From positions 1 to 64,000 of the forward strand of contig JAFYIE010000086.1 of assembly GCA_017538795.1 (NCBI GenBank): DNA of 64,000 nt, given 5' to 3'. The position numbers and the translations under genes were made by a program. Below the pieces are notes generated by a model that saw only the letters and a list, made by a program, of their open reading frames with translations, searched no databases and was not told the origin of the DNA. This document shows, one piece after another, positions 46,222 to 53,739 of the stretch. Position 1 is the first letter of the stretch. Every line of letters starts with the position of its first letter. The DNA is from Bacteroidales bacterium. Its GTDB lineage: Bacteria; Bacteroidota; Bacteroidia; Bacteroidales; F082.

Positions 46222-47192
46222 TCAAGAATATTCTCTAATGCCAAACCAAACAGCTTGTCGAGGGTGATGCCCATGCAGGCTGCTTGTTTTGGCATTATTG
46301 ATGCCTCCGACATGCCAGGCACAATGTTCACCTCAATGAAAACCAATTGTTTAGGTGTCAAAATATAGTCGAAACGGGCAAAGCCCTTGCATTCAAACTT
46401 ATCGTAAAGCATAGCTGAAGTAGCCTTGACCTCGATTTCTGAAACCTCGTCGATATCGGCAGGCGTTATCTCGTCTGATTTTCCCGCTGTGTATTTTGCT
46501 TCATAGTCGAAGAAGTCGTTCTTGCTTACAATCTCAGTGATTGGGAACACCATCGTCTTGTCCTTCACTTCCATCACTGTGCAGGCGAGTTCACGGCCTT
46601 TCACGAACTTCTCGCACATCACCTGGTCACCGGCTTTGAAAGCGTATTCAACGGCTTTTTCAAAGTCTTCTTCAGTTTTCACCTTGCTCACTCCAACCGA
46701 CGAGCCGTTGCGTGTAGGCTTAACAAACAAAGGCAGTCCCAATGTCTTGATGATTTTATTGACATCGTAGCTGTCGCCTCTGTTGATGATGACAGAAGGG
46801 GAGACGTTGGCACCAGCCGTTTCCGCTATCTTTTTGCAAAACTCTTTGTGGAAAGTCAAGGCTGAAGTGGTAAAATTTGATGAGGTGTACGGCAATCCGA
46901 GCATCTCGAAGTAACCCAAAAGCTGTCCGTCCTCGCCTGGAACGCCGTGAATGGCGTTGAAAACAGCGTCGAAGACAACCTTCGTGCCACCGACTTTTAT
47001 CGAGAAATCGTTCTTGTCAACATCGGTCTTGGTGCCGTCGTCTTCAAGATGATACCATCTGTCTTTTTGAATCACAATGACATACGCGTCGTATTTTTTT
47101 GAATCGAGATGTTTTTTAACAACTTTCGCGCTGCTGATTGAAATTTCATACTCTCCGGAGTACCCGCCACAAACTATTGCTATTTTTTTCAT
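46218..47192 (-). CDS. ddl: D-alanine--D-alanine ligase
   Basis: 324 residues from ATG 47192; an in-frame ATG 7 codons upstream is possible but adds residues (NFSIFD) not typical of Ddl. IAIVCGGYSGEYEISISSA, the ATP-grasp core (GLPLFVKPTRNGSSVGVSKV) and the metal-binding VEVNIVPGMSE stretch are present. It makes the D-Ala-D-Ala end of peptidoglycan precursors. Convergent with frr and divergent from the PASTA gene. Confidence 0.94.
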   Translation of the reverse strand: MKKIAIVCGGYSGEYEISISSAKVVKKHLDSKKYDAYVIVIQKDRWYHLEDDGTKTDVDKNDFSIKVGGTKVVFDAVFNAIHGVPGEDGQLLGYFEMLGLPYTSSNFTTSALTFHKEFCKKIAETAGANVSPSVIINRGDSYDVNKIIKTLGLPLFVKPTRNGSSVGVSKVKTEEDFEKAVEYAFKAGDQVMCEKFVKGRELACTVMEVKDKTMVFPITEIVSKNDFFDYEAKYTAGKSDEITPADIDEVSEIEVKATSAMLYDKFECKGFARFDYILTPKQLVFIEVNIVPGMSEASIMPKQAACMGITLDKLFGLALENILD

Positions 47193-47223
47193 GTCAAATA
47201 TACTAAAATTCAATAAAAAACAT

Positions 47224-47231
47224 TATCTTTG
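47224..47231 (+). promoter_or_regulatory. -7 element of the PASTA operon
   Basis: TATCTTTG followed by C, 52 bases before the PASTA protein start. It rules out the longer in-frame start at 47077, which would also overlap ddl. Confidence 0.65.
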
Positions 47232-47283
47232 CGAGTTCAAAATTACAAAAAACGACGTTATCATTAACGAAAAAAATAAAAAA

Positions 47284-48300
47284 ATGAAATTGTTTCGTTT
47301 TTTAAAAGATAAATGGTTTTATATCAGCCTGATAATCATGGTGTTATTGGTTGTGTTCGTTTTCGAGTACACATTCAGTAAGCTCGATAAATTCACGCGC
47401 CATGGCGAGGAATTCGAGGTTCCTAATCTGGTTGGTTTGGATTATTTTGAGACAGTTGAAAGATATAAAGACGATTTTACATTCATATTGCTTGACAGTA
47501 TTTATGTGAAAGATTTCCCGGAAGGTGCTGTGTATCAGCAAAATCCGGCTCAAGGCGCTAAAGTCAAGAAAGGTAGAAATATCTATATCATACGCACCTC
47601 GGTAGTCCCGGAGATGGTGAAAATGCCTAATCTTCGTAACCTGTCGCTTCGTCAGGCTATTGTGAGCCTCGGCACCGCCGGATTGAAGGTCGATAGGCTC
47701 GAATTTGTCGAATATTTCGCCAGAAACGCCGTCATCGAACAAAAAATTAAGGATGAAGTAGTTGAACCAGGAGAGGAAATTGTTAAAGGTAGCGCGATAA
47801 AACTTGTGGTGGGTCTCGGAAACGGCGAGAAAACGACCAACATCCCTGATTTGATAGGAGTGAGTATCTCAGATGTCAAAAATCAGATCAATAACGCCTC
47901 GCTTAACATCGGTACGGAAGTTTTTGTCGACGACGACCTGACAGAAAACCTTTACGTCATCAGGATGGAGCCTGAATATTCGATAGATACGAAGGTGCCG
48001 CTCGGCTCGCTGGTGAACGTTTGGTATAAATCAATCGAAAACTTCGATTTCAAATGGTATAAATACGAGAAATTCCGTCGCGACTCCATCGTCGAGATGT
48101 GGCGACTGAAAAAATACAGTGCCGACACCATAAATTACGTAATTGACAGTTTTAATTATATACTCAAACATCGAAAATTCTCTTACGACTCGTTGGAGCG
48201 TTTGTATGATAAGACGATGATTTTCATAATAAGAAAGGTCGACACCACTGAAAATCTTGATTATAATTTTGATGACACAACATTCTTCTATGATGAATAA
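47284..48300 (+). CDS. Membrane-anchored PASTA-domain protein
   Basis: 338 residues from ATG 47284. One transmembrane helix (about 12-34), then three PASTA domains: about 40-110 (FEVPNLVGLDYFETV), 112-183 (VKMPNLRNLSLRQAI) and 187-255 (TNIPDLIGVSISDVK). A charged C-terminal tail follows. PASTA domains bind peptidoglycan or muropeptides in kinases and penicillin-binding proteins; here neither a kinase nor a transpeptidase domain is attached. Divergent ddl supports a cell-wall role. It overlaps the following T9SS gene by about 11 bases. Confidence 0.85.
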   Translation: MKLFRFLKDKWFYISLIIMVLLVVFVFEYTFSKLDKFTRHGEEFEVPNLVGLDYFETVERYKDDFTFILLDSIYVKDFPEGAVYQQNPAQGAKVKKGRNIYIIRTSVVPEMVKMPNLRNLSLRQAIVSLGTAGLKVDRLEFVEYFARNAVIEQKIKDEVVEPGEEIVKGSAIKLVVGLGNGEKTTNIPDLIGVSISDVKNQINNASLNIGTEVFVDDDLTENLYVIRMEPEYSIDTKVPLGSLVNVWYKSIENFDFKWYKYEKFRRDSIVEMWRLKKYSADTINYVIDSFNYILKHRKFSYDSLERLYDKTMIFIIRKVDTTENLDYNFDDTTFFYDE

Positions 48301-50209
48301 AAAACTTGTTTTAACGATAATGTTTGCCGTTTTCTGCATGTTGAGCGGGATGGCACAGGAATATCTCACCGGATTTAATGCTGGCGTTCAGCAAAAGAAA
48401 ACGCAGAAATCGAGAACCGAGGCTGTCGCGACACTGCCTTTCTTCGACGATTTTACAAATCCTGGTTTTTATCCTGATGAGACGAAATGGCAGTCGAGAA
48501 ACGTGCTCGTGAACACAGGCTTCCCTAAGATGCCTATAAATCACGGCGCTGCGACACTCGATGTCGTCGATGAGTTCGGTATCATTTATTCAAACGGCAG
48601 CAGTAATCCTTTTATCGCCGACTCGTTGCTCTCGGTAAGAATCAGACTCGACAGCGTCGGAAATCGCGCGCTTACTCCAGATGATTCGCTGTATTTCAGC
48701 TTCTATTATCAGCCAGGCGGTTTCGGCGACAGCCCAGACAGAGAGGACTCTTTGGTTTTGATGTTCGGCTATGGCTACGACCAGTTACAGGATTCAGTCA
48801 CAGTGAGATTGACTGGCTGGAAGCAGATGTGGTCGGCGGGAGGCGAGGATTTTGAGTCATTCGTCGACTCGTTGAGGCCGGGCGAATATTTCAAAAAAGT
48901 TATGATCCCGATAGTGGATTCGTGTTTCTTCGTCGAAGATTTCTACGTGCTTTTCTTCAACTACGGAACGCTCCCGAGCACTATGTATCCTAACGACAGA
49001 AGCAATATGGATATGTGGAACATCGATTTTGTGCGACTCGACATGAACAGAAGCATTGAAGACGACACTTATCCGATCGTGGGCTTGACAAATTACGCCC
49101 CGTCATTCCTAAAACGTTATGAGACAATGCCTTATAAGCATTTCATAGAAAATCCAATCAACGAGATAAACAATATTTTTGACATGTATCTCACCAATAT
49201 GGATGTGAACGCTCACGAGATTCGTTATTCTTGCGAAGTCGAGGATAATAACTCAGGATGGCATTATTCATACACCGGTAATCCGTTTATAATCGACCAA
49301 TATTCCACTACCGGAGTGGTGAGAGATTCCATCTCTATGGATAATTTCATATATCCGTATAATTTACCGGTTGACACCACCTCCTTCACAATACGTCATT
49401 ACGTCGAGGTTATTGATGAGCACAGCGGCGAGGTCTCTGGCGATTCTATCGTCCGTCATCAGGAGTTTACCGATTATTTTGCTTACGATGACGGTACTCC
49501 GGAAATGGGTTATGGCCTTAGTGGTAATGGTTACAACTATTTCGCGGTGCAGTTTAAAGTCTCGCAACTCGATACCTTGAAAGGTGTTAGAATGCTTTTC
49601 AACCGCACTTTTAATGATGCTAATTACAACTTCTTCGACATAGTTGTTTGGAGAGACAATAACGGTAAGCCAGGTCAGGAGATGTATGTTCTTGAAAATC
49701 AGCGCCCGAAATGGAACGATACTACTTTGTATCAATTCTCTGAATATCTCTTTGACGAGATTGTAAAAGTGAACAGCGTTTTCTATGTTGGTATCTGTCA
49801 GCATTATTCCAAGTCGATAAATATCGGATTCGATTCGTCTGTCGACAAGCATCAGTACACATTTTACGAAGTCGGTGAAGGCTGGAAAAACAGCGCGTTC
49901 CCTGGCTCGTTGATGCTTAGACCTGTCATGGGTAAGAATCCTGATATCACAGGAAACAACAATAATGAAGGTGATAATAAAACCATTGAGCTTTATCCTG
50001 TCCCTACAAGAGATAGGGTCAGCATAGAGGGCGTTGAAGGCTCTGAGTGCAAGGAAATATTCATTTTTGACTTGGCAGGAAGACTTGTAAAGAAATATTC
50101 ATACACAAAAGAATTGAATGTCAGCGATTTAGAAAGCGGTATGTATATGCTGCGCGTCGTCAGAACAAATGGCAAGTCTGATACATCTAAATTGATGATT
50201 TCCAAATAG
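48290..50209 (+). CDS. T9SS cargo protein of unknown function
   Basis: 639 residues from ATG 48290 (48293 also possible). Signal peptide about 1-22 (SGMAQ). Most of the protein is beta-rich with no recognised catalytic motif; stretches such as FFDDFTNPGFYPDETKW and the acidic Asp-rich strands recall adhesin-like or jelly-roll modules. The C-terminal ~75 residues are a T9SS sorting domain (ELYPVPTRDRVSIEG, DLESGMYMLRVV). It overlaps the PASTA gene and is 7 bases before rluD-like, so it is part of an operon with cell-envelope genes. Confidence 0.8.
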   Translation: MMNKKLVLTIMFAVFCMLSGMAQEYLTGFNAGVQQKKTQKSRTEAVATLPFFDDFTNPGFYPDETKWQSRNVLVNTGFPKMPINHGAATLDVVDEFGIIYSNGSSNPFIADSLLSVRIRLDSVGNRALTPDDSLYFSFYYQPGGFGDSPDREDSLVLMFGYGYDQLQDSVTVRLTGWKQMWSAGGEDFESFVDSLRPGEYFKKVMIPIVDSCFFVEDFYVLFFNYGTLPSTMYPNDRSNMDMWNIDFVRLDMNRSIEDDTYPIVGLTNYAPSFLKRYETMPYKHFIENPINEINNIFDMYLTNMDVNAHEIRYSCEVEDNNSGWHYSYTGNPFIIDQYSTTGVVRDSISMDNFIYPYNLPVDTTSFTIRHYVEVIDEHSGEVSGDSIVRHQEFTDYFAYDDGTPEMGYGLSGNGYNYFAVQFKVSQLDTLKGVRMLFNRTFNDANYNFFDIVVWRDNNGKPGQEMYVLENQRPKWNDTTLYQFSEYLFDEIVKVNSVFYVGICQHYSKSINIGFDSSVDKHQYTFYEVGEGWKNSAFPGSLMLRPVMGKNPDITGNNNNEGDNKTIELYPVPTRDRVSIEGVEGSECKEIFIFDLAGRLVKKYSYTKELNVSDLESGMYMLRVVRTNGKSDTSKLMISK

Positions 50210-50216
50210 TTGAGCT

Positions 50217-51269
50217 ATGTCGGAAGATTTTGTGGGCGTTCTTGGAGATAACAACGAGGAGAGTACTGAGCTTTTCGAGCATTTCAGAATTGTTGCCGAT
50301 AAAGGTCAGACTTTGACACGTGTCGACAAGTTCCTGCAAAACCGACTGGAAAATGTTTCAAGAAACCGTGTGCAGAACGCTGCGAAGGCTGGGAGTATCC
50401 TCGTCAACGACAAGCCTGTGAAGTCGAATTACAAGGTGAAGCCTCTCGATGTGGTGACTGTCGTTTTGGCGTATCCGCCCCGTGAAATTGTTATCACGCC
50501 AGAAAACATTCCGCTTGATGTCGTTTATGAAGACGACGACGTCATTGTGGTGAACAAACAGGCCGGATTGGTGGTGCATCCGGGTCACGGCAACTTCGAC
50601 GGCACCTTGCTCAATGCGCTGGCGTATCATTTCAAGGAGAACGGCTCGAAGGTGGAGAATGGCTTCGGCTATCTCGTGCATCGTATCGATAAAGACACCA
50701 CAGGTTTGATGATAGTGGCGAAAAACGAGACGGCGCAGACGGTTTTGGCGGCACAGTTCTTCGAGCACTCGATAACACGTCGTTACCAAGCTCTCGTGTG
50801 GGGCGATTTCGATGCTGACGAAGGTACGATAGAAGGCAACATCGGGCGGTCGCTGCGCGACCGCGTGGCTATGGCAGTCTACCCCGACGGCAGCCAAGGT
50901 AAAGATGCAGTGACGCATTACAAGGTTTTGGAACGTTTTAGCTACGTCACCTTGGTGGAATGCCGCCTTGAGACAGGCCGCACACACCAGATTCGCGTGC
51001 ACATGCAGCATATCGGGCATCCGTTGTTCAACGACGCTCTGTATGGCGGCGACAGAATACTTAAAGGTACCACCTTCTCGAAATATCGTCAGTTTATCGA
51101 CAACTGCTTCAGCGAGATCCCACGCCATTGCCTGCATGCGAAGGTACTCGGCTTCGTGCATCCGACAACGGGGAAGGAGTTGTTTTTCGACTCGGAGCTG
51201 CCGTCGGATATGCAGACAGTGCTCGAGAAATGGAGAAATTATTTAAAGACAAGAACAGAAGAAAATTAA
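50217..51269 (+). CDS. RluA-family pseudouridine synthase (RluD-like)
   Basis: 350 residues. An S4 RNA-binding domain (about 35-90) precedes the catalytic domain with HRIDKDTTGLMIVAKN, where Asp is the catalytic residue, and ETGRTHQIRVHMQHIGHPLFND. It converts uridines in 23S rRNA to pseudouridine; RluD is the closest assignment by domain layout. It sits between the T9SS gene and hldD, with 6-7 base gaps on both sides. Confidence 0.9.
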   Translation: MSEDFVGVLGDNNEESTELFEHFRIVADKGQTLTRVDKFLQNRLENVSRNRVQNAAKAGSILVNDKPVKSNYKVKPLDVVTVVLAYPPREIVITPENIPLDVVYEDDDVIVVNKQAGLVVHPGHGNFDGTLLNALAYHFKENGSKVENGFGYLVHRIDKDTTGLMIVAKNETAQTVLAAQFFEHSITRRYQALVWGDFDADEGTIEGNIGRSLRDRVAMAVYPDGSQGKDAVTHYKVLERFSYVTLVECRLETGRTHQIRVHMQHIGHPLFNDALYGGDRILKGTTFSKYRQFIDNCFSEIPRHCLHAKVLGFVHPTTGKELFFDSELPSDMQTVLEKWRNYLKTRTEEN

Positions 51270-51275
51270 AATATC

Positions 51276-52241
51276 ATGATAGTTATAACAGGTGCAGCCG
51301 GTTTCATCGCCAGTGTTGTGGCGGGATGCCTCAACGAGCAGGGCAGGACAGACCTCGTCCTCGTCGATGACTTTTCAAAGAAACAAAAAGAAAGAAACTA
51401 TATTAATAAAAGGTATCAGCTCCTTCTCGACAGGAAAGAGCTGCATCGTTGGCTCGCTGAGAACCACAACAAGGTGGATTTCATAGTGCACCTCGGAGCC
51501 CGCACCGACACCACCGAGTTCGACTGGAACGTGTTCGTGGAGTTGAATGTCGACTACACGGAGAAGCTGTGGACACTGTGTACCGAATATCAGATTCCAC
51601 TTGTGTATGCTTCGTCAGCAGCGACATACGGCGGCGGTGAGCTGGGTTATAACGACAGCCACGACGTGGTCGAGAAATTAGTCCCACTCAACCCTTACGG
51701 CCGCTCGAAAAACGAGATCGATAAGTGGATTCTGAAACAAACGAAGTGCCCTCCATTCTGGGCAGGCTTGAAGTTCTTCAACGTCTACGGTCCTAACGAG
51801 TATCACAAAGGCCGCATGGCTTCGGTGATCCTGCATTCGTTCCATCAGATTCAGGACTGCGGCGAGGTGAAACTGTTCCGCTCGCATCGTCCTGACTTCA
51901 AAGACGGCCAGCAGCTTCGCGATTTCATCTATGTGAAAGACATCGCCTCTGTCATCCTTTTCCTGATCGAGAAACGTCCTCAGAGTGGCTTGTATAACCT
52001 CGGAACAGGGCACGCTCGGTCGTTTTACGACCTCGCGGCCAACACCTTCAAGGCGATGGGAAAAGAGGTGAACATCAAGTTCATCGACACACCTCTCGAC
52101 ATCCGCGACAAATACCAGTACTTCACAGAGGCCAACATGGAGAAACTGCGCAAAGCAGGATATGACAAGCCGTTCACCAGCCTCGAAGACGGCGTTTTTG
52201 ACTATGTCACTAACTATTTATTAAAAGATAAAACATTCTAA
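51276..52241 (+). CDS. hldD: ADP-L-glycero-D-manno-heptose 6-epimerase
   Basis: 321 residues of the extended short-chain dehydrogenase fold. The NADP-binding loop is GAAGFIASVV, the active-site YxxxK is in NPYGRSKNEID, and the region GLKFFNVYGPNEYHKGRMASV matches HldD. It makes the heptose donor for the lipopolysaccharide inner core. The final gene of the PASTA-T9SS-rluD-hldD series, ending before a long hairpin. Confidence 0.92.
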   Translation: MIVITGAAGFIASVVAGCLNEQGRTDLVLVDDFSKKQKERNYINKRYQLLLDRKELHRWLAENHNKVDFIVHLGARTDTTEFDWNVFVELNVDYTEKLWTLCTEYQIPLVYASSAATYGGGELGYNDSHDVVEKLVPLNPYGRSKNEIDKWILKQTKCPPFWAGLKFFNVYGPNEYHKGRMASVILHSFHQIQDCGEVKLFRSHRPDFKDGQQLRDFIYVKDIASVILFLIEKRPQSGLYNLGTGHARSFYDLAANTFKAMGKEVNIKFIDTPLDIRDKYQYFTEANMEKLRKAGYDKPFTSLEDGVFDYVTNYLLKDKTF

Positions 52242-52245
52242 CACA

Positions 52246-52298
52246 AAGATTATTGGTATCATTCTCGAATTAATTCTGCGAATGACACCAATAATCTT
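52246..52298. terminator. Long bidirectional hairpin between hldD and merR-like gene
   Basis: AAGATTATTGGT 52246-52257 pairs with ACCAATAATCTT 52287-52298, and TCATTC 52259-52264 with GAATGA 52280-52285. One mismatch interrupts the stem. It separates convergent genes (hldD plus, MerR-like minus). A short T-run exists only on the minus side. Confidence 0.65.
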
Positions 52299-52319
52299 AA
52301 AAAGAAATCTCTGGAAATA

Positions 52320-52661
52320 TTACATTGATTTCTGCTTCTCCGCAAGTTGTTTGTCCAAATCAACTAAGAATGCTCTTGCGTCGTTGAGCGTCCGCAACAT
52401 CATGGCGTTCTCTTCGAGTTTGTCGAACTTTGTCTTCATGGCGTCTTTGGCACCTTGTATGGTATAGCCTTTGACTTTCACGAGTTGATATATTATCTGA
52501 AGATAACGCATGTCTCGCTCAGTAAACAATCTGTTGCCTTTGTTGTTCTTACGGGGACGAAGCACTTCAAACTCGCTTTCCCAATAACGGATGGTCGACG
52601 GAGCCACATTGAACATCTCCGCCACCTCGCCGATACGATAATATAACTTTTTGACTTCCAT
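52320..52661 (-). CDS. MerR-family transcriptional regulator
   Basis: 113 residues. The N-terminal winged helix has YRIGEVAEMFNVAPSTIRYWESEF and the following RYLQIIYQLVKVKGYTIQGA. A C-terminal coiled coil (about 75-108) would form the dimer. No cysteine-based metal or drug site is visible, so the signal is unknown. It starts 2 bases after the M23 peptidase gene and is probably co-transcribed with it. Confidence 0.88.
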   Translation of the reverse strand: MEVKKLYYRIGEVAEMFNVAPSTIRYWESEFEVLRPRKNNKGNRLFTERDMRYLQIIYQLVKVKGYTIQGAKDAMKTKFDKLEENAMMLRTLNDARAFLVDLDKQLAEKQKSM

Positions 52662-52663
52662 GA

Positions 52664-53635
52664 TTAATCCATTGTCATTGAAGGTTTGTCCGACAACTCA
52701 AGAATCTTGTCATATTCCTCAGGAGTGAGGTCGTTGAAGAAGAAATTGACAGGATTTATTGCTTTGTTGTTTTTAATGACTTCGTAATGCAGATGCGGTG
52801 CCGTCGACTTGCCGCTGTTTCCGACGTCGGCGATATATTCGCCTCTCTTAACCATTTGGCCGACCACGACATGCGCCTTATTGAGGTGAGCGTAACGTGT
52901 CTTGTAGCCGAATCCATGATTTATAACGATATTGTTGCCGTAGCCGCTGTTGCCTTTTGTAACCTTCTCGACCACACCGTCTCCAGTACAATAAATGTGA
53001 GTGCCTATAGGTGCGCTGAAGTCGATGCCGGCATGCATCTTCTGAACCTTGTAGAACGGGTCGGTACGGTATCCGTAATGCGATGAGATTCTGTAGATAT
53101 CAACGTCTTTCACAGGCATGATGGCTGGGATGCAGCTGAGCATCTGCGCCTTGTTTTTCGCCATGTTATAAACGTCGTCAAAAGATTTAGACTGCACGTA
53201 AAGCTGGCTCTCTACAACATCGATTTTCTTCGTCGTCTCAGTCACGATTTTCGAGTTCTCATATCCGCTCAATGCCTCGTAACGGTTGCTTCCGCCGTAT
53301 CCAGCGCGTCGGATTGAAGTTGGGATAGGCTCAGCCTCAAAAATCATCCTGTAGATATTGTCGTCACGATCCTGCATCTCGCCGAGAAGCAAGTCAATCT
53401 TGTCGATTTTGTCGTTTATGATGTCATATTGGAGCTTCATAAACTCGATTTCGCGAGCCTGCATACGCTCTTTTGGCGAACCAATGGTGTTTTGAACGAG
53501 CGAGACGACGGCGTATCCTAACACTCCGGCTGTGAAAACAAATAACAAAAATCTCCAGAAACGTTTTCCTTTTGAGGGCGTATATTCCTCATAATCAAGC
53601 GTTTTGGGATTATATATGTATTTTTGTCTCGCCAT
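52664..53635 (-). CDS. M23 family metallopeptidase
   Basis: 323 residues. One membrane helix (about 27-50) anchors the protein, followed by a coiled-coil region (about 60-110). The C-terminal LytM domain has HAGIDFSAPIGT and HLHYEV with the zinc ligands, and GNSGKSTAPHLH. It should cut peptide cross-links in peptidoglycan at the cell envelope or regulate amidases. All catalytic residues look present. Divergent from alaS, with an AT-rich 104-base gap between. Confidence 0.92.
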   Translation of the reverse strand: MARQKYIYNPKTLDYEEYTPSKGKRFWRFLLFVFTAGVLGYAVVSLVQNTIGSPKERMQAREIEFMKLQYDIINDKIDKIDLLLGEMQDRDDNIYRMIFEAEPIPTSIRRAGYGGSNRYEALSGYENSKIVTETTKKIDVVESQLYVQSKSFDDVYNMAKNKAQMLSCIPAIMPVKDVDIYRISSHYGYRTDPFYKVQKMHAGIDFSAPIGTHIYCTGDGVVEKVTKGNSGYGNNIVINHGFGYKTRYAHLNKAHVVVGQMVKRGEYIADVGNSGKSTAPHLHYEVIKNNKAINPVNFFFNDLTPEEYDKILELSDKPSMTMD

Positions 53636-53705
53636 TATTTTTTCAGTTTCTATACTATAAATGAAAATTTTACGTTTTAAGCATGCAAAATAAACTATTT
53701 TTTCT

Positions 53706-53713
53706 TAAATTTG
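53706..53713 (+). promoter_or_regulatory. alaS: -7 element of alaS
   Basis: TAAATTTG followed by C, 26 bases before the alaS start. No clear -33 box. Confidence 0.55.
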
Positions 53714-53739
53714 CAAACTTTTTAAAGAAAAAATGATTA

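Noticed and set aside
47195-47202. TATATTTG on the minus strand as ddl promoter
   Set aside because: Only two bases from the ddl ATG and inside the alternative start region; no -33 box, probably chance in AT-rich DNA.
47077-47283. Longer start for the PASTA protein
   Set aside because: It overlaps ddl on the other strand and lies upstream of the -7 element at 47224-47231; the membrane helix starts after 47284.
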